64,000 nt of DNA from Gautieria morchelliformis (lineage: Eukaryota; Basidiomycota; Agaricomycetes; Gomphales; Gomphaceae), in assembly GCA_015179125.1 (NCBI GenBank), contig WHVA01000461.1, forward strand, positions 27,989-91,988, in the 5' to 3' direction. Position 1 is the stretch's first letter; each line of letters opens with the position of its first letter. This document shows, in pieces, positions 45,778-55,809 of this stretch. A program made the position numbers and the translations under genes. The notes under the pieces are model-generated. The model was not told the DNA's origin and searched no databases. It saw nothing but the letters and a program-made list of their open reading frames with translations.

Positions 45778-46500
45778 CAATAATGTACATTCTTCTAGGC
45801 TCTATTAGGTATCTTTTAAAATATCGACCATAACCAAATCCATACGACCTCATTTTGAGCAATTTGTATACTGTTGATATTCTAAAAATATGTTTGTATG
45901 TGCACATAATGTGTATTCAGATAACACAGCAATTTCAGATAGGATTCAGATGACTATATGTTAGAAGTATATATGATGTGACAGAATGTAGAAGCAAGTA
46001 TGGACAATAACTCTACTATATTATTATATGGGTTTGATAGATCTGATTAGAAGGTATGTTTAAAACAATATGCATGTATAGTACAACATTATGCAGGTTT
46101 CACGGGTTCTGGCAACTGCCTCAATTGTGATATATTGTATGAAATATAGATAGAGTAGCTATATATACATATATATCAATTATAACATCTGCCTTGGAGG
46201 GGGCAGTTGAGATAGACCCAGTAAATGTAAAGGGGGCCTTGGAGTGGATGATTCCCCAGATGTAAGAGGTGTGGCTTAATACTTGTGTTATCACAAGGTA
46301 ACAGAACTCGACCAATGTGTGGTGATTCTAGTATGATGTAGTGACAGTTACAAGTAAGGTTAAGGTGGGGAATCCTGGAGGGTTCCCATCCAAGAACTAT
46401 ACAATGGGTCTGTGAGGACCCACTGGTGCTATGTAAGCCACCAAGTATTATGTATTGCCCCGAGGCAATACAGGTAAATAGGCGTATTTACACCCTCCCC
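45778..46500. other. AT-rich spacer, possible LTR relic
   Basis: AT-rich. The end (46330-46475) has a hairpin gtattgcc/ggcaatac (46452-46471) and a short ctatgtaagccaccaag motif that could be part of a gypsy LTR, but no paired copy exists in the window. Confidence 0.3.
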
Positions 46501-46771
46501 CACTATAGGGAACTCTAATCCCCGTAGATCTCTGTGTCGGGGTCCTTTTCCTCAGTGGTGGGAGAGCCATCCATCAGGATGTCTATGTATGGAGCCGGCA
46601 TGGGCTGGGGTCCAATCTCTTGTCATGCTCTACCAAGCCCCTTGGTCAACTGCCCGCATTCGGGTGGGTCCCACTCTCTATGGGGTAATATTTCCTTTTA
46701 CAGGGCCACTCCACAGTTGATCTCATCAAACTACTGATGCTCTCATCAAAAGCTGTCCTTTTTCGTCCTTC

Positions 46772-47010
46772 CATTCATTTACAACTCTATTGGCGTCCAC
46801 ATCCAGCGCATCCCAATCCAGCCGCTCCCCAGTCACACCCCATTCACTTCCACATCCAGTGCATCCACACACAACCCTGCCCAATCTGAACACCATTCAT
46901 TCCATTCATTTACAACTCTATTCTCATCCCCATCCAGCACATCCCAATCCAGCCATTCCCAATCTGCACCCCATCCACTTCGACATCCAGTGTATCTGAA
47001 TCCGGCCAAG
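46772..47010. repeat. Tandem repeat, 130-bp unit, two copies
   Basis: ccattcatttacaactctat at 46772 and 46902, each followed by catccagc(g/a)catcccaatccagcc and cccattcacttccacatccagtg-like text. Within each unit an ATCCAG/CATCC motif recurs. No coding function seen. Confidence 0.8.
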
Positions 47011-47599
47011 CCCAATCTGGGTCCCATTCACCACCGCCACTCTTTCTTCCATGCGTGTGTGCCTTTCATGGTATTAATCTATGTAATCAGTCGAGGGCTG
47101 CAGAAGGTAAGGACACAAGAAGAATAACCACACATGAATACACCAATGCAATGATATGCATGTAGATGCCATTGCTAGCGCATGGGATATCCAAGGTGGG
47201 GTCGCGCATCTCAGCAGCGGTCATGGCGACCATCTCTGTTCTGAGCTGGAGGGCACATGTATGAAGGCATATGCAGTTTGGATAAGCACAGACTAGCATC
47301 CAAGGAACCAGCCATCGAATCCAGAGATGCCATGAAACTGCACAAAGGGGCCTGGTTTGTTCTGTAAGAGGATGGCCATAAGAGTGCAGACGGCATGGAA
47401 AGCATGGGAAATGAGTCTATGGCTACCCAGCAGCTTATCATGGCTAAGGAGAAATACCAGCTACTACTGGCGCTTTTTGAGCTATAGATGGTCACCTGCC
47501 AAGTTCAGCGGGAGTATGCATGAGAAATTAACACTGGGACTAACCATTGCGTTGGCGAGAGCAGACTTTGCAGCTCACTCAGCATTATCTGCAATAATG

Positions 47600-47900
47600 T
47601 TGGTTGAACTTGATGTAGCAAATGCGAGTGTTGTGTGTAAATGAGTTCAGTTCAAGATCAGCACGAATGTTGAATAAGCGGCAGGAAGCATCATAAGACC
47701 CTGTTGCAAAGGCGTAACCAGTAGGGAAAAAGTGATTGAGGTGTGAGAACTGGGGTCAAAATGTGTAAGTAAAGCTTTCAACTCACAGTGTTAATGTCAG
47801 ACTTGTGGCCCACGAAGGTCTGCATGGCCTTCCAGCTATGAATATCCGAGAACTTGGCAGTAGCATCACAGGTGCCTGATACTAACCTCATATTGATTGA
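47600..47900 (-). pseudogene. G-protein beta subunit relic (WD40)
   Basis: Minus-strand [15 protein letters not shown]...[13 protein letters not shown] (about 47893-47790), then an intron-like stretch starting gtgag, then [20 protein letters not shown] and [16 protein letters not shown] (47733-47610). These match the fourth and fifth WD repeats of heterotrimeric G-protein beta subunits (VSGACDA, TFTGHESDIN, DASCRLFD). Only about two blades remain, with stops on both sides. The retained intron argues for a DNA-level duplication of the host gene rather than retroposition. Confidence 0.75.
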
Positions 47901-48046
47901 ACACATGACCTCCAAACTATGCATGAGAGAGAGATCTGCAGAAAAGCACAGGAATAGGAGAGTAGAGGCAACCAACTACTTAGCTTGTGGGTGTTTGGTT
48001 GTCATGTGACTTCAACTGATTTTTCTGTAATGAGCAATCACGAGCT

Positions 48047-48275
48047 TGTTGGAGTAACAAACATGTGAGGCCCACGCATTACACCATCACCCTTTGGAAC
48101 TCCATAGAAGGTATTAGTCTTGCGTAGGATGCAAGACATTTCTTTGTCTTCTATTTCAGACCATCTATTGTGATTGAGAATATAAAAGGCTCTCATTTAT
48201 GTACAATCTCCCTCAGTTGTTTGACTTATGCTCTCGCGTGCAAACACTGAGATCATCGCATAAGTGTTTCTTACA
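48047..48275 (+). repeat. Probable copia 5' LTR
   Basis: Starts TGTTGGAGTAACAAAC and ends GTGTTTCTTACA, with a TATAAA-like box at 48181. The next bases, GGTTAGTGGG, would be the primer site, and gag starts 55 bp on at 48331. No second copy is in the window, so the borders rest on form only. Confidence 0.5.
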
Positions 48276-48330
48276 GGTTAGTGGGCACCACATACATTCT
48301 TAAGATTGTTCCCCGTTGTCCCTTTTCTTC

Positions 48331-50590
48331 ATGTCTACTACAACTCTCACCACAACTGACCTCCTCCCTTCCTCAGTCCTGAAACTCCTGGCCAATGGTC
48401 TGAACTGGACCTTGTTCTCAATGCATTTCCAAGATGCTGTTGAAGCCAAAGGCCTGTGGGGACACTTCAATGGCTCAATCGCACAGCTGGCTGTCAGCTC
48501 ACCACCCACAACCAATGAAGAGGAAGCCCTGAATAAATGGGTCAAGGACGATTGTACGGCAAAAGCTCTCCCCACTCACCGTATCCCCAACACCACTCTT
48601 ATCCGCCTCCATGGCAAGGCATCCCTAAAATATCAATGGGATCTCATTGTAACTGAGTTTGTGCATTTGCGCAGGCAGACTTGTGCTCCCATTTCATGGA
48701 GTCAAGGTGCCCTGACAGAGGAAACATGCGCGAGTTTCTTGACGGCCTATGCATCAAAAAGGAAGAGTGAGCCACCTTCAGAGTAGACATTGAAGAAAAA
48801 GATTACCATTCAACCATCATTAAATCCCTCCCGTCTCACCTTTCAGGCCTTCGCATCAAACCTCCTGGCAGGCGCCAAGTTATACAGTTCAACCAAGACT
48901 ATTGACCCTGACGAGCTTATCACGCTAGCTTCAGAAGAGTATGAGCGTCATGCTGTAGGTCATCCTGTGCATGCTGGTGGAAAGGCTGAAGAAAAAGATG
49001 AGGCAATGTTTGTATCAGGAAATGGAAAGGGAAAAAAGTTTGAGTGCAAACCAAAGGGGACTTGCTGGACCTGCGGAGACATGGGACACTAGAAAAATTA
49101 GTGTCCTAAACCTGCCAAGGTGATAGGTGACAAGAAACGCAAGTCACCTAGAGGTGGGGCTCTGCCAATGCCGCGGAATCTGATGACGAAGATGGTGCTG
49201 CCTTCTTGGCCGATTGTCACTCGGATGATGAGCTACCTCAGCTATTGTCAAACTATGAGTCCGACTCTGATGAAGATTGTGCTGATGACTGGTTTTCTGA
49301 AGTTGGTGATGCCTCAGAAAATGGTCACGAAGCTGAGGAATTGCCTATAACTGATGAAAGCAATAGTTGTTCGCTCATCAGCATTGACAAACACAACTCG
49401 GACCGAAGTCTATGACACTGGATGCACAAGGCATATCACCCCATACTGTGATGCAGTAACAGGTTTTACTGCTATTACCCCTAAGTCCTTTCAGGCTGCA
49501 AAACGAAAAAAGTTTCAAAGCCATCGGCATGGGAGAGATGGTAATAGACGTACCGAACGGGATTACAACATCTCAGCTAAATTTAACTGAGGTGCTGTAC
49601 TCACCAGACGTTGGTTACACACTCATATTGATTGGATGGCTCGACAACCTGGGCAGTAATGTTTGCAGATGGCAAATGTGAAATACAGGAGCAAAATGGA
49701 ACACCTGTCGGCATGGTCCCAAAATCAGGACATGTCCTCTATCGCGTCTCTCATGAGCTTGACACTGCAAATTCAGTGGAGGAAGTACTCACCCTAGACC
49801 AATTCCATTGTCGAATGGGACACATCTCCCCTGAAATAGCCAAAAGATTGGTTACAAAGGGTTTTGTGACAGGGATGAAACTTGACATACTGTCAACAGG
49901 AGAAACCTTCTTCTGTGAATCTTGTGTGTATGTGAAGGCGACCCACAACCCGTCCCAAAGGTCAGACAGGGCAGTCGTGCCTCCACTTTTGGAGACAAAG
50001 TGCACAGCGACTTATGGGGGCCCGCCCCAGTCACGACGAAGGCTGGAAAGCGTTATTATGTCACATTCACAGATGATATGTCTCAGTTAACTCACCTGTA
50101 CCTGTTGTGCACGAAAGATGAAGCTTTCACTGCCTTCCAGGAATATGACACCTGGTGCAGCACACAGCTGAATGCTCACATCAAACTATTACACTCTGAT
50201 CAAGGTGGCGAATACTTGGGAAAGGACTTTGAGCAATACCTCAAGTCAAAGGGCACAGTACAGAAAGTTACCGTGCATGACACTCCTCAGCACAATGGAG
50301 TCGCCGAACACCACAATTGCATGATCATCGAATGAATCTGTGCCCTATTGCATGCCAGCGGCCTCCCGAGGTTCCTGTGGGGTGAAGCAGCATGACACAT
50401 AGTTTGGCTGATGAACCGTACTTCTACCAAGGCTGTCAAAGGAAAAACACCTTTTGAGGCAATTTCGGTAGCAAACATGACTTGAGGCAAGTACATGAAT
50501 GGGGTGAAAAGGTATGGGTACATTCTGAAACAGGTGACAAGCTCAGAAGCCACAGACAAATGGGAGCATGAGCCATCCCAATATTATGAA
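48331..50590 (+). pseudogene. Ty1/copia gag-protease-integrase, degenerate
   Basis: Gag from MSTTTLTTTDLLPSSVLKLL (48331) shows the copia capsid pattern (LALNGLNW-like, WVKDD, LIRLHGKASLKYQWD) and a zinc knuckle CWTCGDMGH interrupted by a stop at 49090. Protease VYDTGCTRHITP follows, then pre-integrase FHCRMGHISPEIAKRL...FCESC (HHCC), then integrase SDLWGPAPV, TDDMSQLTHLY, LHSDQGGEYLG, DTPQHNGVAEHHN with the D-D-E set visible. Stops lie at 48784, 50333 and later. RT and RNase H are absent; sequence switches to a gypsy protease near 50600. Confidence 0.88.
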
Positions 50591-50599
50591 TGGGTTATG

Positions 50600-51114
50600 A
50601 ATGGGATGAGGAAGCCACTGATAACGTGTAATGGTCCAGCATGCTCAGACTTGCACCCCACAGTGGTACTGCCACCAAAGTGATGGCAGCATGCACATTG
50701 ACTGCCCCTGACAAGGCAGCCGTGCTGATGTACCATCATTGGAGCAAACAATGTGCTCAGCCAGCATGGCTGCACCACCAGAACTGTACCCTCTCAGGGT
50801 ACTGGGATATCAATGGCATGAAGGCCCATTGTCTCCTCGACAGTGGAAGTGAAGGGATACTAATATTCCCTCAGTCCACATGTGTCACAGGCATGAAAAC
50901 ATTTCCCATGGAGCCACCAATTGCATTACAATTGGCCTGCATCAGTAGTCATTCCATGATTAACTATGGAACACATACAACCATTAAATTCAGTCGCAAA
51001 ACTCATGATGAGTATTTTGACATGACAAACATCAAATACTATGGCACAATCCTTGGGATGTCATTCCTAAGGAGGCTAGATATAGTCCTGGACTTCTCCA
51101 GCCCAGGAACCTGA
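50600..51114 (+). pseudogene. Ty3/gypsy aspartic protease fragment
   Basis: An open stretch with AHCLLDSGSEGILI (retropepsin DSG), LQLACISSHSMINYGTHTTI and YYGTILGMSFLRRLDIVLDF, the usual gypsy protease start and end blocks. Directly abuts the 3' flank of membrane-protein copy D at about 51114 (gacaaagacatccaaatc). Confidence 0.8.
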
Positions 51115-51310
51115 CAAAGACATCCAAATCACAATCACATTATTGTAGTACAGCACTGGGCCCTTTCCTGTAGGTCAATAGATAGTAAGGATGTCCACAA
51201 AGATAGACAAAGACAATGCGACATGTAGCCGTGCCTGCCAGTCATGTCTTCTCTTCTCCGCCCATATGCAAATAAGCATCAACACATACACGCCTAACAT
51301 CTCCGAGCCC

Positions 51311-53004
51311 TTATAGCTCCGCCATTCCATTATAGCCCCGGGTAGATTGCTGTGGCGCCTGGAACTGTTGAGGAGGGGCGAGCGGCACCGGAGCGTATCC
51401 GCTTCCGCCAAACATCTGCTGGCTGAAAGGCCGCGTGGGCGAGGCTGGCTCAGGAAGGGCGGCAGCACCATACGGCGTGGAAGATGCTTGACTACCGTAA
51501 GGTGTAGTATCGTAAGACATGGGATGTACTTCTCCACTGTAAGAACTGGGCGGCACGATATCGCTATGCGGTACTCCTGATGGTGCGGGGCTTGTGTAGC
51601 CAGAACTCGAACTTGGCGCAAACGACGGAAAGGTGGATGGATCCGCAGGGTCCTATAAATTTATATAACGCAATCGAGTGAGTTGTGCAGACAGGGAATA
51701 GTGATACCAGCATACGTAGAACTTCTGTGGCTCCTCTTGAACCTGGGGTACATTTTGCAATGGTGTCACACCTCGTGCCTGATTTGTATTCACATAATAC
51801 GGCGTGGCGGGGGGTACCGATGATTGCGGGTACAATGATGGATCAAACTTCTCGTTGCTCTGAAGCCCGCCCTGGACATACTGGATACTCGGGGCGCTAG
51901 ACCTAGTGCGTTTATTGCGACGAACAAAAAAGAAGACGAGGCCGCCGATAAGTAGAAGAACAACGACGCCGCCAGCGACGCCACCTGCGATTGCGCCGAC
52001 GGGGGTTTTGGAGCCACCGGAAGATGAAGATGAGTGGCCATTAGTGGGGAGAGTGTGTGAGGCCGTAGATGTCGGTCCGGCAGCAGATGAGTCGGGGGCG
52101 CCTGTGTGGCAAGGAATCGTCAAGATCTCGAACGAGGAGAAGAATGTAAACTAGCCATTATTATGGGCGTTATTCGCGGCGGTCGCATCCCAGGCGCCAG
52201 TAGTCTTATGAGATGGTTAGTCAAAGGGAGGGAGAAATAAATAAATGTGAACGCACGGTGACATCGAGATATGCCCAGGATGGGACAGTCGTACCCAACG
52301 GAATGGTGAGGGGAAAACTGAGACGAAGAAGGTTCAGCGCGACTGTTCATAGGTGAGATAATACTACACACGAGGAGAGGGATATCTGTGAGGCAGTACA
52401 ATTGGTCTCCCAATCCGTCCATCTGTGGCACCTGGTAAGGCGGACGAGAGTTGGGAATACATGTAAACGTTACGCACGTGTCAATAATTCCGCCCTGGCA
52501 GGCAGCACAAGCTGCGACCATTGAGTAGGTTACAGTGCTGCATGTACAGGCGTTTGAGAATCCCGCCAGGGGCCCGGTGTAGTGGAGCCCAGGCGTAAGG
52601 GCGGGGATGGAAAACGCTGGGCGTACGTGTGAGTACGGAGACCTGACGATGGACTGGGATGCAACATACTGCCGGCCTTGCATACGGCTTGGAGTGAAGC
52701 GGCGACTGTAGGCAAGTTTAGGAGAGCTGTCTGATACATACAGGATGAATACTCACCCAGGCAAGGGCTGACATCTTCTTGATTAAAGGTCTACACGACA
52801 ATAGCTGAGGCCCCACTTCAATAAGGACATGGACGGTTGCTTACCCAGGTAGCAGTGGTACAAATCGCAGTAGTCGTCTTTACAATGGGGAGAGTGAGCG
52901 TCTCATCACCAAGACGGTTGGCTGCTCACCGCTTGTGCTGCGACTCGAACTGCGAGACGGCTACCAGCGAGGATTACAGCTACGATACGGACGAGACAAC
53001 CCAT
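51311..53004 (-). CDS. Single-pass membrane protein, family copy D
   Basis: Signal peptide MGCLVRIVAVILAGSRLAV from 53004. Exons then follow the copy B plan: TFNQEDVSPC, a Cys-rich block starting IPALTPGLHYTGPLAG with CTCSTVTYSMVAACAACQGG, a WTDWETNC-like exon, TIPLGTTVPSWAYLDVT, a WDATAANNAHNN exon, then a GC-donor intron 52155-52102 (54 nt), a Ser/Thr stalk, a TM helix (AIAGGVAGG...LLIGGLVFFFV), basic RRNKRTR, and a Pro/Gln-rich tail ending NGMAEL at 51311. No lesion was seen, so this is one of the best candidates for a working gene. It diverges from the first GT90 gene across 430 bp, which could allow shared control. Function unknown. Confidence 0.75.
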
Positions 53005-53170
53005 AGTCAGAGAGGAATGTGGTGAAAGGAAAGAATGGGTCGCACGCCACGCGAAATTGGCAGATCTGAGATGGCAGTCCGCCTTACCTACGAAACGTCA
53101 ATACGCGAGTTCGCTTGACGGATAATTATGCCTATTGCGGTACAGATAAGATAAACTGAACAGGCGAGAC

Positions 53171-53178
53171 TATTTATA
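53171..53178 (-). promoter_or_regulatory. TATA box of membrane-protein copy D
   Basis: The minus strand reads TATAAATA about 167 bp upstream of the ATG at 53004, conserved with copies B and C. Confidence 0.6.
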
Positions 53179-53433
53179 GCCTGGGCGGATCTCATTTGTT
53201 GGGAATCACTGTTCAACTCATTTGATTGCGAGTACAGCGCGGTGCGACATAGCGGTGGCCGCTATGTCCGTTCCTGTACTGCCCGAGTCGACCGTTGGTA
53301 GTACAAGGACTGTTAGAAGCAGACATGCAATGTATGTATTCGATACGTTCCGATGATAAGTAAGTAGTTGCCTATTCGGTCCATGCGCCCACTAGCGCCC
53401 CGGCGTCACGCCGTGTGCGTTGACGAGCTCGCG

Positions 53434-55809
53434 ATGGCCTGGTTCTCTCCAACCTCGTCACATCGCTCATCGTCTCCAAAGCGGTACCTCCCCAAGCACG
53501 CTCGCACCTCCTGGCGCGTGCCTCGCCGTCCCCGCCTTCTGTCATGGTCTCTTTGCATTATCCTCCTAATCGCCATCGTCTTCTGGCCGCAGAAAAGAAG
53601 CACTCGACCATCGCCCACAAGGCAGAAACGCCCAGACGCCTCTGTCCTGCACCAGGCCCGCGCGTTTGCCGATGTGCCCGTCCCGCCAAAGAAACGCAAA
53701 CAGCAGCGAACCCCCGCACAGCCTGCAGAGCACGTGTACCGCACAGATGGTCTTCTTGATGTCAATCCAAAGGGAAAGCACCCTATTCTCGAGCTCATAG
53801 ACCGTTCCGAAACCCAGTGGAAACGCAAATTAGAGCGCCAGAGTAAAACCCTCAAGCAGGCTGTGGACGAGTACAGAAGACGTTACAAACGCTCTCCTCC
53901 AAAGGGGTTTGAGATTTGGTGAGTTTGGCGTGTGCATTGAGCCCTGGTGTGGCTCAGCCCGCTCAGGTGGGACTTCGTCGACTTCCACAAAGTGAAACTT
54001 GTGGACGAATACGATTCCATCCATGAGCGCCTCCAGCCTTTCTGGGGTGTTGATCCTTCTGTCCTGCGTGCATCCCAGGCAGCATGGGAGTCCTACAGCA
54101 ACACATTTACAATTGGCAAGGTCTCCGCGGCCTCCGCTGTCGAACTCCTCAACTACACCTTCGAGGATACCTCCGTGCTTGCGCGTGAGCGTATCCAGAA
54201 CCAGCTCGATATCCTCGAGGACGTGCAGGACTGGTTACCAGAGTTTCGAGCGACATTCACGACGGATGATGGACCGACACAGATGGTGAGCTGGGAGCTG
54301 CGCAGTAAGGCTGAGGAGGCGGCGGCGCGGGGAGAATGTGTGTGTCAGACTATCTTTTCCATGGTCTTCGCTCACCTATGGTGAATGTTTCAGATATTGA
54401 CGTCCAACGTGTCGCTGCTTCCGTCACGGCGAAAGGTTGGGCAGCTGCTTGTCCGCCCAACACGCCCATCCACTCTTACGAGCCCCCCCCACTCCCCACC
54501 GCCGCTGTTCCGGACCTCACGCTCCCCGTCTTTCCACAGAAGTCCCTGAAATCTCCCAGATCAAAATCATTGATCTACAACCACCGACTCTCCATGTCAC
54601 CCTGCCTCCACCCTAGTCACATCCATCTGAACGGTTTTCTCTCCCAGTTCCATTACCCACACCAATTTGGGCCAAGCCCCCACTCGTTCCTCGCTCCTAC
54701 GTTCAGTATCTGTGTTTCCCCGTTACACCAGGACATCCTGACTGCAGCACCTGAACAGTACACCGACGATGTGGGTGAGGACCCTGCATGGGGTGATAAA
54801 GCAGACGCACGGCTCCTGTGGCGAGGGAGCAGCACAGGCATATTACATCAGACGGGCAACGAGTGGAATTCCAGTCAGCGTATACGACTGGTGGAGATGA
54901 GTACGCGCAGGGGAGGCGAAATGCAAGTCTTGTTGCCGCGCGGTCCCGGTGGCAGCGCAGGCGATGGAAGCGGATGGGACGGCGCGGTAGGATTCGGCGA
55001 CCCTGTGCGTGCCAGCACATTGAACGCGGCTTTCATGGATGTGTCTTTCGTAGGGAAACCAATACAGTGCATAGAGCCCGTGTGCACGGAGCTCAAGCGC
55101 ATGTTTCAGTGGCACCCGTATCAATCATGGCAGGACGCGTGGATGTACAAGTATATCATGGATGTAAGTTCTCTCAACTTTCATGGACCTGTACCTCTTG
55201 CTCTGTGTTCATACGTGCTGACTACAGTGCAGATAGACGGGAACGGGTGGAGCGCACGATTTAAGCGGCTTATGACCTCCAACTCACTCGTATTCAAGTC
55301 GACCATCTTCCCGGAGTGGTGAGTCCGTCTTCTCTGGGTCCAGTACATGCTCTCACCCCCGTTAGGTACACGGAACGTATCATGCCCTGGGTACACTATA
55401 TTCCCGTCCAGGCAAGTCCCCTCTTGCCCTCTAGACTCCCTCTTCGTCCTACTAACCTTCCCTTGTTCATCTCACCACGCATTACTTGCTCCACAGGTTG
55501 ACTTGTCGGACATATATGATATCCTTGCCTTCTTCCGCGGCGATCTCGCCGGCGCTGGTGCTCACGACGACCTTGCCGAGCGTATAGCAACAGCGGGCAA
55601 AGCGTGGAGTCGCGAGTTCTATCGAAAGGAGGATATGAGTGCTTATCATTTTAGGTGAGTGTGCCAGCTACATGTGTGTATTATGTGGTACAATTGCTCA
55701 ATATCCCTTTCGCAGGTTATTTTTAGAGTATGCTCGGGTGATGAGTTTGGACCGAGAGGCTATGACGTATCGCGACGGTGACGAAGATAATGTGGAGGCG
55801 GAGTTGTGA
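53434..55809 (+). CDS. GT90 (CAP10-like) type II membrane glycosyltransferase 1
   Basis: Seven exons: 53434-53918, 53967-54337, 54394-55163, 55233-55318, 55366-55411, 55497-55654 and 55716-55809, giving 669 residues in one frame. The start is the ATG of MAWFSPTSSH, which aligns with the paralogue start; an earlier in-frame ATG at 53368 is less likely. A TM anchor (LLSWSLCIILLIAIVFW) is followed by a stem with coiled, charged sequence. The CAP10 domain shows [29 protein letters not shown] and MPWVHYIPVQVDLSDIYDILAFFRGD. GT90 enzymes transfer xylose or related sugars in the Golgi, as in Cryptococcus capsule and glycolipid synthesis; the donor here is unknown. The fifth intron has a GC donor (CAG|GCAAGT). 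Confidence 0.85.

Noticed and set aside
53368-53433. Upstream in-frame ATG of GT90 gene 1
   Set aside because: The 22 extra residues have no counterpart in gene 2, whose start aligns with MAW at 53434.
54336-54384. Apparent frameshift in GT90 gene 1
   Set aside because: Explained by a 56-nt intron (54338-54393, GTGTGT...TTTCAG). Removing it joins RGEY-IDVQRV in frame, as the equivalent intron does in gene 2 (60046-60099).
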